Shown here: positions 10,355 through 20,095 of the stretch, in pieces
Numbering within the stretch: position 1 is the stretch's first letter
Layout of the letters: each line of letters starts with the position of its first letter
From: Siphonodentalium dalli
Lineage: Eukaryota > Mollusca > Scaphopoda > Gadilida > Siphonodentaliidae
Assembly: GCA_032622095.1 (NCBI GenBank)
Contig: CP136065.1
Span: 242,585,530 to 242,649,529 of the forward strand
Direction: 5' to 3'
DNA length: 64,000 nucleotides
Position numbers and translations under genes: made by a program
Notes under the pieces: model-generated
The model's input: only the letters and a program-made list of their open reading frames with translations
Told to the model about the DNA's origin: nothing
The model's database searches: none

Positions 10355-10930
10355 ATGGAACAAATGCACCCAAAATATCCCCACTTGGCCCTCATTTGTG
10401 GGCAGACTGGCTGCGGGAAAACAGTGTTCACCTCGATCTGTTGGAAGGCCCCTACCGTGGCACGTTTCGACACATTGTAATCATGTGCCCCACTGTGCGG
10501 CACAACAAGGGGTACCAGAGCCGGCCGTGGATATGGGCTGAACCCGAGATATATGTTGCTGATCCGGGCGAGCGGCTCCATGATTATATACGGGCATTAT
10601 ACTAACTCTTTCAGGGCGAGCCCACGTTGTATATTGTTGATGACTTCTCGGCCACGAAGGCCCTGACGAAGAAGGACATGCTTTCTGAGCTGGCTTTCTC
10701 AGGCCGACACACAGGACAAAGCGTCTGGTCCTCACTCAGAAGTACAACTCCGTCCCAAAGGACCTGCGCGAGCAGACGCGTTAGGTCGCGCTCTTCCACT
10801 GTAAAAACGGGACTCGTTCGAGGACTGCCTCCGCGAAAATGACGTGATACCTACCCGGGAAGAGCGAGCAACTGTTCGACAGCTGCTAGCAGAGACTAAG
10901 TATGCTAAGCTTCTATTAAAGACGGATTAG
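10355..10930 (+). pseudogene. A32-like packaging ATPase (FtsK/HerA superfamily), broken
   Basis: ATG at 10355 leads to ICGQTGCGKT, a clear Walker A P-loop (about 10394-10423). A frameshift near 10475 passes to VIMCPTVRHNKG, then a stop and restart reach LYIVDDFSA (Walker B, 10627-10653) and MLSELAFSGRHTGQSVW (about 10678-10728). A further frameshift gives VLTQKYNSVPKDLREQT, an in-frame TAG where a tryptophan codon is expected, then RDSFEDCLREN and a normal end at TAG 10928-10930. About 190 residues, the usual size of the small packaging ATPases of Polintons and NCLDV relatives, which translocate genomes into capsids. At least three frameshifts and one stop make it inactive. This is the most secure call in the element. 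Confidence 0.85.
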
Positions 10931-10951
10931 CCGACTGCTTATATGGCATAG

Positions 10952-10981
10952 TATAGAGCTTCGCTATAATTACTTTGTAAT
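10952..10981. promoter_or_regulatory. Palindromes downstream of the ATPase gene
   Basis: ATAGAGCTTCGCTAT (10952-10966), a variant of the inverted GCGAAGC motif, is followed directly by ATTACTTTGTAAT (10969-10981). They lie 22-51 bases after the ATPase stop, in the spacer before the gene at 11152. Confidence 0.45.
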
Positions 10982-11132
10982 AAGTAATATGTATAGCACT
11001 GATGTGCTTCAGCCAGGCCATAATTTTTGGCACTCTTGCTTGGGGGTGTACGTATACCTAGATATATGTATTATACTTCGCCAGCGAAGACAAAGATTAA
11101 TGCATGGATTAAAGACAATTTGCTCTATATAT

Positions 11133-11145
11133 ATTACTTTGTAAT
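11133..11145. promoter_or_regulatory. ATTACTTTGTAAT palindrome just upstream of an ATG
   Basis: An exact copy of the 13-base palindrome ends seven bases before the ATG at 11152, in an AT-rich TATATATATTAC context. Its position so close to the start codon suggests a promoter or leader element. Confidence 0.45.
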
Positions 11146-11151
11146 AATAAT

Positions 11152-11990
11152 ATGAATTGTGATGACTTGATCGACGAGTTGTTGAAAGAGCAGACGGAGG
11201 ATGCAGATAGTTCCGTGTGGACTGTCGGGACGACGGCAGAACCTGCTGTGGAAAGGAGAGCAACTAGCTCAACCGGGGATTACGCTCCTTTGGGAAATGT
11301 TGATGCTGTGCAACAATGGGTTGTCGCAGTGCATCGGCACCGAGAAAGGCTCGCCGCACTCGCTGCACGAGGTCAGGCCAGACAGTATATGGGGAAAACA
11401 TTTACGGCAGACCAAGTCGACGCAATGGACGACGAGGAGGTGGAGAAGCTATATGCCCGTTTGCCGCGTCCTCCTCCCGATTCCCCTCGAGAGCCAGTGG
11501 CAAGCGCGACAAAACCAAGGCCCCGAAAGGATCCCAAGAAGGTCGCGACCGGGCGAGCTGGCGCTGCAGCTCGTCGGGCAAAACAGGAGAAATCCTCCAG
11601 GAGCTTCGGGAATACAAGGCCACCATAGAACCAGCCCCAGTAGCTACTGCTATTCATACCGCGGCTGCGCCGCTATCGAAGTCGCGAGAACCACACCCGC
11701 CTGCCACTGGCGGTACCACAACGGAAGGGGTAATAATAACAGCCGTCCTAAAGGACCTCATAGCAGTTACTCTGCGAGCTCCGAGTGTTCCAATGGAACA
11801 GGAACTGCTGTACCTTCCGAACTTTGGCTAGTCGGGGGCCTTGGGTTGTTCGGTGCGGTGTTGCTATTCCTACGGAACTATCAGAACGTGGCCCAACAAC
11901 GTACGCAAGCACCCGTGACGCGGATCGACTGTCGTCAAGAAGTGACACCGCCAAAAACAAAACATCAATTAAAGGATTATCGATTTTATA
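11152..11990 (+). pseudogene. Viral gene with basic linker and C-terminal membrane segment
   Basis: ATG at 11152 gives an acidic start (MNCDDLIDELLKEQTEDADS), then QYMGKTFTADQVDAMDDEEV, proline-rich PRPPPDSP and a basic stretch (KPRPRKDPKKVATGRAG). This frame ends at 11628. The downstream signal lies in other frames, with EILQELREYKATIEPAPVA and, at about 11808-11880, LWLVGGLGLFGAVLLFLRN, a strong membrane-spanning candidate followed by a polar tail to about 11990. About 270 residues with at least two frameshifts. A membrane-anchored virion or scaffold protein is inferred; the family has no name I can give. Confidence 0.5.
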
Positions 11991-11999
11991 TGGAATATT

Positions 12000-12012
12000 A
12001 TTACTTTGTAAT
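12000..12012. promoter_or_regulatory. ATTACTTTGTAAT palindrome before the 12030 gene
   Basis: Exact copy of the element's 13-base palindrome, 17 bases upstream of the ATG at 12030, in an AT-rich context. Confidence 0.45.
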
Positions 12013-12029
12013 ATACATATAAAGCAGAT

Positions 12030-12268
12030 ATGTCTTCCCCAAATAATGATGGAAAGATGCTCGTCAACGCGGTGTACCACGGCGCCGTTGTATCTGGTGT
12101 TGCCATCGGCTACTCCCGCCTGGCCAAAATGGCTATTGGTGGTCCTTCCCTAAATTGGACTTCACGCACCGCGATATGGGTATGGTCGTTGTTGATGTCG
12201 CGCTCCTCGCGGCCACGAAAGATATGCTAATTAAGCAGGGGCTCATTTCATCCGATATTATGAAGTAA
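12030..12268 (+). pseudogene. Small viral membrane protein gene, one frameshift
   Basis: ATG at 12030 (MSSPNNDGKMLVNAVYHGAV) runs through a moderately hydrophobic VVSGVAIGYSRLAKMAIGG. A single frameshift at about 12147 then gives FPKLDFTHRDMGMVVVDVAL and TKDMLIKQGLISSDIMK to TAA at 12266-12268. About 79 residues. One or two amphipathic or membrane helices are likely. It ends two bases before the next ATG, so the pair was probably expressed from one transcript. No function can be assigned beyond likely virion or membrane association. Confidence 0.5.
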
Positions 12269-12270
12269 TT

Positions 12271-12695
12271 ATGGCGACTGCCGCAATGTTGATCGGAGGT
12301 GCACTCGCTAACGCATTAGCATTCAGCGGGTCAGGCTATCTCTTTTCAATGTTGAGAAATTCGGGCATTGACGCAGAACGAAAACGCCATGATTTAGCTA
12401 TAGAACAGCTGCAGACTGCACAAACAGAATGGTCCCGAAAACGGACTAAGCGCCTTGACTGAATGAAGATCTCCGTCGCCATGGACACGCTGTTCAAGAT
12501 TTCCGTGACGTCGCCGCTGCAATCCACGTTTACGCACAGGTACCGGGGGAAAACGCAGCTGAGCTGCAACTGGCCCCTGATTTCAAACTTTCCGACCTCT
12601 ACACGACCTCAGATGACCAAAAACACCGCGAGATAACCTTTACCGTCCTGGCAATGACCGCAACGGGTGTAGTGGCTTATAAGCTGACCAAGTGA
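12271..12695 (+). pseudogene. Small viral protein with two hydrophobic segments, one frameshift
   Basis: ATG at 12271, two bases after the previous stop. The N-terminus AMLIGGALANALAFSGSGYL is hydrophobic, followed by a charged helix (ERKRHDLAIEQLQTAQTEW). A frameshift near 12460 replaces the frame, after which DEDLRRHGHAVQDFRDVAAA, LAPDFKLSDLYTTSDDQ and a second hydrophobic segment ITFTVLAMTATGVVAYKL lead to TGA 12693-12695. About 140 residues. Hydrophobic ends with a helical middle suggest a minor virion membrane protein. It is the last recognisable gene, so the right end of the element lies beyond it, probably before the repeat at 13.0 kb. Confidence 0.55.
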
Positions 12696-13012
12696 ATACA
12701 CGGAGAGCCTGGGCCGGCGAGGGTAGTGGCCCATCCATGGGCCCTCCTAATGATGTAATTATGTTCTTTTATTTATATATTATAATTTTCGCGTATTTTT
12801 TTTTTTATGTTATTTATAATAATTTATTATAAATAATATAATGAGTATACCAGCTTGACAGCCTGGTGGAGTATGCTCTGGAAGCCTCTTTTTTTGTGAA
12901 TTGGGGTGTGAATGGACCCCCTCTTGGGAAGGTAGCTGGGAGCTTTTTTGGGGTGAATTGAGCACTAAAAACTTGTTTAAAAAGTATGCTGACATCCCCT
13001 GCTGCTCCAATA
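12696..13012. other. Right flank of the viral element
   Basis: A GC-rich 50 bases including CCCATCCATGGGCCC is followed by a strongly AT-rich tract (about 12760-12842) with T9 and TTATAATAATTTATTATAA palindromes. No gene and no terminal inverted repeat matching the left side was found. Confidence 0.4.
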
Positions 13013-13810
13013 TCGACATTTAAAGGTTAATAAAATCGCTGCTGGATGATACAGCAAGTCAGTTTCACAATATATGCTTAGTGTGTATCCTGCTACCATA
13101 AAGCATCATAGTATACTGCATGTGGGTCCATGAAGTCGCCCGGGCTCTCCCGTCCTCTCTTCTCGCCCGATTATTCATTTAAGGGGTTAATGAACACGGC
13201 CGTGAATGAGACGGTGAGTTAATCTTCACCATTTACGTTTAATATGTGTCTCGCTACAATTATACATCAATATATAATGTGATCGAGTCTCTGTGTCTGC
13301 CCTGGCTCCCTCTGGTTCTTTTAGTTAATATCGGCATTTAAAGGGTTCATAAAACCGACAGTGGATGACACAGCAGGTAATTGTTTACAACTTATGCTTT
13401 GTATGTACCCTACTACCATAAAGCATCATATTATACTCTCCGCTGCCCAATTGGGCGGCCTGCCCGGGCTTGAATTGGCTAACCCGTGCTCTTATGGCCC
13501 ATATGGTGATTTAAGGGGTTAATGGACCCGATCGAGAACGAGACAGCGAGTAAATCTTCGCCGTTTACGTTTAATAGGTGTCTGATTACAATTAGTCATC
13601 GATATATAGTGTGATCGGGTGCCGGTGTCTGCCCGGGCTCTTTCTGGTTCTTTTAGTCAAATTCGGCATTTAAAGGGTTAATATAACCGGCGGTGGATGA
13701 CACAGGAAGTCAATTTTCACTGCCTATGCTTGTGTATGAATCGTACTGACATAAGGCATCATCATATACTGCCAACATGCTCATGGGGCCGCCCGGGCGT
13801 GCTAGGGCAG
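13013..13810. repeat. Dimeric tandem repeat, period about 325 bp
   Basis: Type A half-units start near 13013, 13331 and 13664 (ATTTAAAGGGTTAAT, then GGATGACACAGCA, CTACCATAAAGCATCATA). Type B half-units start near 13177 and 13509 (ATTTAAGGGGTTAATG, then GAGACGGTGAGT, TTTACGTTTAATA, GTGTGATCG). A and B are themselves diverged relatives of about 160 bp, so the block is an A-B-A-B-A higher-order array. Each half-unit is separated by a GCCCGGGCT-type GC patch. Confidence 0.7.
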
Positions 13811-14560
13811 TAATTATTCTCTTCAAAGCACGCTAAGAGTGAAGTTGTAATGCTTTCAGCTCTGTGACTGATCGTTTACATGTTTATTTGTGTTGAATAA
13901 ATATCGTTTTAGGAATTTTAGGAAACACCTATTCACGTAATCACCGAAACCAATTGATTACTCTCTATATAATAGTCTCGAGCAATACCATATTAACTCT
14001 GCATAAATACTTATCTTATTAACATTTTCTCTATGATATATTTAATTTATAATATACTTATACTAGAATATATTTTATATTTCGGACATCGTTTCCAATT
14101 GCAATACCTGTTATCATGTCCCTATCAAGCTACTGCATGAGTGTTACATACATGTACTATCGTATTTTACTGGTTGCATGCGAATGATGACCGACGTGTT
14201 AATGAAGCATTTTATTACGGAAACTAAACGTTTGACAAATGATATTAACTTAATTAATAAGTAGGACATAAATATGTTCATTGTTGAATGTTGATTTTTT
14301 CATCCTGGTATTTGTTCCGCCTTAACATTGTTTTCAGTAAGCACAATCGACGTTGGCACCTCCCACCACCTTACACACTAAATCCAAAGTAGTTAATATT
14401 GGGTAGCTAAATTTTTGTTTCCTACTTTCCTAGTCGTTTTAGCTACCTGGAGCTGGTATTTTAAATACTGATTAGGTAGCAAAGAGATATACATAGGTAG
14501 TTAAATGGACGAACATGACATTTGGAACTTATTCTATATCTGATTTCTTTTCAATTTGTA
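13811..14560. other. AT-rich stretch without a gene
   Basis: No ORF, RNA gene or repeat structure could be supported here. Short AT palindromes occur near 14030-14070. Confidence 0.4.
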
Positions 14561-15640
14561 GCCGCCAATTTAGCAGCGATCTTGGCTGTGAGTATCAATT
14601 GCCAAACCCTAATGAATACTTCATGTCACTATTCCATATCAACATGTAATGGTGGATAGAAATCGCGAAAAAATAACGCCATCGTAAGAAAGTAAAGGAA
14701 TGTAGACTTGTTTTCAAATTTCGGTCGCCATTTTGGCCGCCATCTTCGATTTGGAAAACAATTTATTACATGAGATGTAATGTAATTACCTCACCTCAGT
14801 ATTTCCAACTCAACTGTAAGCATGGGTGGAGTTCTCTCGACAATAATGCCCAATGACATGAAGATGAGCGAATTTCGGTGATTTTCTAAATCTGTCCGCC
14901 ATTGTGGGCGCCATTTTTGATTTGGGGACTTTTATTTGGATATGGTACAAGGAAAGTTCTTCGCCTAAATGTTCACAACTTACAATAGTAAGCAGGTGTG
15001 GAGTTGTCATGACAATAATGCTCACTGATGTTAAAATCAGTGATATCGGCGATTTTTCTATTTCTGGTGGCCATTTTGGCCGCCATCTTAGATTTGGGTA
15101 TATATTCCTCTACTCAGGTATAAGAGGAATCCTAGGTCGAGTATCTCCTGCACATATATATGCATGGGTGTTGTTATAATAGCAATAACATTCATTGATT
15201 CGAAACATTACATCGCGTTATTAACGTAGATTCGGTTGACCTATTATACCGGCATTTGGGAAAACGTGATATCGGACAAAGATATCCCGCAATGAATGTA
15301 TATTATGATCCCGATGTATTCACCAATGACTCCTCTATACGATAAATGTATAATATGACGCAAAGATGCCAACATTTTCCCACAGAGACAAACAAAAGGT
15401 GGTAACATGTCAGAAAAATAGCATATTTTCACATTTCGGCGGCCATCTTGGCCGCCATATCGGATTCTGGTGTCGGATTTTTGGCTAATTTGTAAGTGTT
15501 TTATATTGGTATAACGAATCGAGCGGAAAACAAGACCGCATGTGCTATCATCTTTACTATAATGGCGATCAAAGAGACCTAGTGCATATTTAAAAAATGG
15601 CCGCCATGATGGACGCCATCTTGTCTGGAGTCTCTGCGGC
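14560..15640. repeat. Tandem/dispersed repeat block with GGCCGCCATCTT phrases
   Basis: Phrases such as TTTTGGCCGCCATCTT-GATTTGG recur near 14730, 14897, 15071, 15440 and 15600. The first three are spaced about 170 bp apart with shared intervening words (TAAGCA-GGGTGGAGTT, ACAATAATGC-CA-TGA). The copies are strongly diverged. The family is related in its GCCGCCAT core to the array at 41.8-44.7 kb and to the repeats at both window ends. Confidence 0.6.
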
Positions 15641-18055
15641 CACTTGTTTTTCTTGTTAACAAGTGAAAAAAATTAGAGGAGACATTAAGAAAGAAAATTA
15701 GTGGGGTGAAGTTGAGTCCTGGGGGGTGCAGAGGTCGACCAATATCTCCTGGACTTAGTCTGTTAGACATATATTATTAGTATTATGACGATAAAAAAAG
15801 AATTTTTTGACAAACTAATTCCTTTAACGGGGAGTGGCATCTAAACAAATGTGATTGTCCAGCTAAATGACGGCGTGACTGACTGCAATCATTAAAGAGA
15901 AATACACGACAGTTTAAAGTGGAGACTGTCAAGAAATTCAAATTACAGTATTAAAGGCAACTTATTAACTGTCGTGTCAACTCCGTATATAAGCCAAGGG
16001 AAAAACATTCAGAATTCCGTAGCATCAAATCTCTTCTCCGTCTCAGTCATAGTACGATCCCGCTCTGTCAAAGTACTGGAGAAGCAGATCTGAGCCATGC
16101 GAACTCGTGATAAAAGATAATGGACAAAAGATGATAGACAAAATACAGATTCACTTTCGTCCCAATTGAAGTAAAGAACAAGAACACGATGATGGTGGAC
16201 ATGCACATGCACATGTAAGTTACATGCACATACATGTATGTTGGACGCTGAAGTAATCCCAGTATGGAAATGGCACGGTGGCACAATTTAAATTCAATTT
16301 ATTTATTCACTCAAATCGTCAAATATGACACAATAGAGCGTGGTGGAATACAGTGCATATAATTTATGTGCAAATTACAAAAGTGGTGCGCGGTGAAAAT
16401 TATACATATAATATAATAACACAGTTGATTGAGAACAGCCCATGATTGTGCACATGTCGGCTTTTAATGTATTATTTATATAGTATGCCTCAGGAGTTTT
16501 TGAATAAAATCAGGACCTATCAGAATCAGAATCTAATGAAAAGAGATAGGTTTTTCAAGGTTTTACGTCGTTTACAGTTAAAAAGTTCGCTTAATTTGAT
16601 GGTATTTGGTCGACAATAATAATATTTGTGGATGTATTTGACTCGCAGGTCTTTTAAACACGGGCATTGCAATATTACGTGGAGAAGAGACCGTTCGTGG
16701 ACGTGAACCAGAACCTATAATCATTGTAATATTAAAGTGTATAGCGCACTGACGTCTCCCTGATGATATGCACCCAATCTTAGTACAACCTATTTCTTCA
16801 CTGTAGCGGACGTCTGAAAACATTCCACAATCGCCATCTATATCTGTTTTTCTCCATTGATATACATATATATATATATTATACATTTTGTTTGCTTGTC
16901 ATAATTTGTTATTGTGTATAATTACACGAGAGAGAGGAGGATATTGTACGTGACGACTCAGACGAGCACTTCTACTCCAATCTCTTTTGTCATAAATCCA
17001 GTTAGGAACAAATAAGATATGTTTTAACAAAAACAAAACAGACTAAGTGTGTTCACCAATGTGCATATAGTGGATTAGCTTCTACCCTGATGAACACACA
17101 TGTTTGGAAGGCGTCATGTCAGTATATTGTTGGAATATGGCTTTACAGTCTAAATGAATACAGATAGTACGGAATGACACTGGATATTACGAGTTGGAGG
17201 TATAAGTTTTTTTTGTGCGAATTACACCAATTTCACCATTGGTATTCCCACTGCGGGCAATGTGCACCCAGTTTGAGGTCAGCGTGTTATAGTTTTTCTA
17301 CCTCACACGGACAGTACCTGGGCAAGTGTAACCGATCATGTACACTACAACAATTCAGATTACAATTGCTTATATACATTGAATTCCTGCATAATGAATG
17401 AACTTTTGTATATAAACAATCCCTCTCTCTTGTTGAAGTTGTGTTACGCATTGTACCATTTACACAATGCCATTTACTGTTGTCATTATACTCACGATTA
17501 CACAACCATTAAGCCTTAAAGACAAATCCTGCTTCGACAATACCCGTCCTACATGCGACCAGCACCTGAATAATACACAGAACAGTCTTATTGGTTCCAA
17601 CCAGTCACGTTGTAGAATAATGCGTAGTGAACAAGGCAACAACACGAGGTATGATTTTCACGCTGGTGTCATAGCTTAACATTATATAATTCTTTATTCG
17701 ACGCCATCAGTTATGGTTAACATGGGAATGGTTCGGGGGTCTCCGTTTTGGGAATATGCATTTTAAAACTTAATCCCTTGGTCCGAGATTCCCATTTTCG
17801 TTTGGAATATTTTACTTATGGTGTAAAAAACAATTGTTTGACACCAGACACTGTTTGAACGATCAGAACCACCGAGTTGTAAATACAAGTTACCTCTGTT
17901 GTACAGCTGCACGATAGCTAAGTGGTATCTACACAATACATGTAGGTTTAAAATAGGTGTATAACTATTAATTCACGCTACTGCCCAGCGGCGATAACCA
18001 CGCCTGCCATAAATTGCCAGACTGAATTATAGCAGGTTAGACATCACACGCCGAT
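15641..18055. other. AT-rich stretch, one dispersed repeat, no clear gene
   Basis: Contains the repeat at 16293-16385, an ACATGCACATGTAAG-type simple stretch near 16200 and an (AT)n run near 16867. A 102-codon minus-strand frame at 16578-16886 has somewhat protein-like composition but no motif and no splice evidence. I see nothing else supportable. Confidence 0.4.
16293..16385 (-). repeat. Dispersed repeat, possible retroelement 3' end, copy 2
   Basis: Partner of 2901-2985. On the minus strand it ends TGAATAAATAAATTGAATTT, compatible with an AATAAA signal and an A-rich tail. Upstream similarity ends after about 85 bases in both copies, as expected for heavily 5'-truncated insertions. Confidence 0.5.
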
Positions 18056-18379
18056 ATGTCTGACAACAAGGAACGACGTGTGTCAAATTTGGTGGACTTA
18101 CCACCATATTTCGCTGGATTGTTCTTCAATTCGACTGGCACTTCATTGAAATCGCGACAGCAAGGATACAAGTACTTTAGTGAAGGCTACATACATTCAG
18201 TTTCAATGTTTATTTGCGACGACAAGCTCTTTATTGGGGCAAATTACCACCGAAGCATGATGAAAAATGAACCTGCACATGGCGTCGATTTTGAGATAAA
18301 TTGTTCGATAATTTCGGATATTCACTGTTCTTGTCAAGCTGGATATGTAACACATAATAAATATTCAATGTTATTATAA
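18056..18379 (+). CDS. Isolated exon-like ORF with partial SWIM-type zinc-finger start
   Basis: ATG at 18056 opens 107 codons. The C-terminal part reads HSVSMFICDDKLFIGAN, then CSIISDIHCSCQAGYV. The CSCxAG phrase after an alternating beta-type segment is how the SWIM zinc finger (CxCx..CxH) begins in a group of invertebrate proteins that often also carry YqaJ-like nuclease domains. The second half of the finger (CKH) is absent; a GTAACA just after the AGY codons could be a splice donor, after which the ORF reads through to a stop at 18377-18379. It could be a first exon, a gene fragment or chance. I see no partner exon nearby. Confidence 0.35.
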   Translation: MSDNKERRVSNLVDLPPYFAGLFFNSTGTSLKSRQQGYKYFSEGYIHSVSMFICDDKLFIGANYHRSMMKNEPAHGVDFEINCSIISDIHCSCQAGYVTHNKYSMLL

Positions 18380-18648
18380 TATATCTCTTCACAATAGGCG
18401 CACGATCTATCAATTGATCGATGGTGTACCATACAATTTCCATATTTCGATAAAAATTCGAGGACTTGTATGTTTTCATCCGTTGTAGTCATTTTTTTGT
18501 ACTTTTTCGAAGATGCACCATACTGGTATCAAAAAGTGTTCCATGTCATAATTGATTGTTTTTTTCTGGACAACTGTTTGTTTTTTTCTGGATAATGATA
18601 CATATGGGTGTGTATGGGCTATGTAAAAACGTGACATATATCTAAGGA

Positions 18649-18685
18649 ATTAATAAAGACATTAAATTTAAAAAAAAAAAAAAAG
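18649..18685 (+). repeat. AATAAA followed by poly(A): 3' end of a retroposed sequence
   Basis: AATTAATAAAGACATTAAATTT leads into 15 consecutive A bases. A polyadenylation signal about 15-20 bases before a genomic A-run marks the 3' end of a retroposed RNA on the plus strand. The body upstream (about 18400-18640) has no recognised ORF, so the source is not identified. Confidence 0.5.
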
Positions 18686-20095
18686 GTTATAATAACAATT
18701 AATAATCTTCATAATTGCCACATTACGCGTATAGAACAAACATGTTTCAGTATATTGAGAAATTATTTTTCATATCACAGTTCCCTAATATTCCATTGGT
18801 CTGTCATAATGTTTGTGTATGTAAGTCCACGTATAAATGCCATGAATATCATATGCTGTATAATGTACCAAATCTAACCATCACAAATCCGAAAGCTACC
18901 AGGAAGAGGCGCCCTAATCAGCCTGTATTAATCGACAACAGGTGAATTTAACAGGTGCTGTCATATACTTTGGCCATTGTAGTGTCCTCTTTCCCCCAAC
19001 AAATCATCCCTTGGAGATTATAACACTATGTGGTCCATTATCTCAAATGTGTACATAGTTTGATTTGATAGTTTTAACTAATAAGCTTATCTAGCCCTTC
19101 CTAATCCCCTCATCATATTTCCATTTGTCACCTCTCTGGCTCAGCGTGACATTTCATAATTTACTAATCCAAAAAGCCCATAGGGCGAAGCTTTCGGGTT
19201 ATGTTACTGTTATATTATTATATTGTGTCAACTTACATGAAACCAATACTCTTTTATACAAAACAAAATCAAAGCGACATAGAGTATAAAGCCGGTAAAA
19301 TGAGTCTTTTTGTCTAACCGCCTGTTCGCAGAAGCGACCATTGCTCCAGGCTGAATAATGCAAGTATCTCATTGGCTCACACAGCTAATTGCGGTAGGGT
19401 CAATTGTGTGAACGAGTGGATGTATTAACCTAAAATCATAATATGGCAGTGATGCACAAATAGGCAACAATACAATCTTTTCAGGAATGTTAAAACTTTG
19501 GAAGATGTACTGTACTTCAAACCGATGCTGAGCCGTTAACCTTGTGATATGCGCATGCATGTGTTTGTGATGGTTGGTGTAAACAAACGTGCCCCTTGGG
19601 TTTCAAGCACGATTTACAATTTTTTTTGACGTTCATCGCAGAAGCAGACCACGATAGAGCAAATATCAGTAACAATAATTTAAACCAGACATAGTTATGA
19701 TAGAACTGAGAAATATTTGAAATAGAAAGCAAATTTTAGTAGTAATTTCAAAATATTATCTTACTAGCGTAGATGAAAACATCCAGGGCAGAGGGAACGG
19801 CGAACTATTTTCCATAGTGGAGTTGGACTGCACAGAATTGGAAAACCATTACAAATCAAAATGTCTTACACTGGTGAACTTTCACTGCTCTCTAAAATAA
19901 TTAAGCCACCAAACGCTAATGTAATATGTGACACATTATACATTGACAGTTTCCAAATTCTGATTTTTCAGCCACTGTACAACTCGAGAAATTAAATGTT
20001 CTACAGCTACAGTGTCCACAACATGACAGCTACATAAGTTACGTTTTAGAAAGGCCGGGAGGGTAATTTCATACCCGGTGATTCCATAGAGGGTG
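18686..20095. other. AT-rich stretch without a gene
   Basis: Several 60-76 codon frames overlap on both strands without motifs. No repeat of note until the minisatellite begins near 20100. Confidence 0.4.

Larger units (their letters stand above)
3938..12695. mobile_element. Degraded endogenous Polinton-like / dsDNA virus element
   Basis: About 8.8 kb of tightly packed, visibly GC-richer sequence sits inside AT-rich non-coding DNA. It carries about a dozen gene remnants typical of a DNA virus or Maverick/Polinton: family B polymerase, SF1 helicase, HNH-like domain, integrase C-terminus, probable major capsid protein, A32-like ATPase and small membrane-segment proteins. Genes lie on both strands, with tail-to-head overlaps and very short spacers. 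All are interrupted by frameshifts or stops, so the copy is dead. The polymerase lacks most of its N-terminal part, so the left end is truncated; no terminal inverted repeats or target-site duplication were found by eye. Assignment to the Polinton/adintovirus/PLV grade is inference from gene content. Confidence 0.75.

Noticed and set aside
3938-12695. Frameshifts of the viral genes as sequencing errors
   Set aside because: Long frames elsewhere in the window (52.5 and 60.4 kb) are intact, and the damage here includes stops, internal deletions and lost catalytic residues. Some single-base indels could still be errors.
3938-12695. Assignment to herpes-like or giant viruses
   Set aside because: The small ATPase, compact gene spacing and integrase fragment fit the Polinton grade better; no large-virus-specific gene was seen.
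16578-16886. 102-codon minus-strand ORF
   Set aside because: Some protein-like composition, but it begins in an AT microsatellite and shows no motif.
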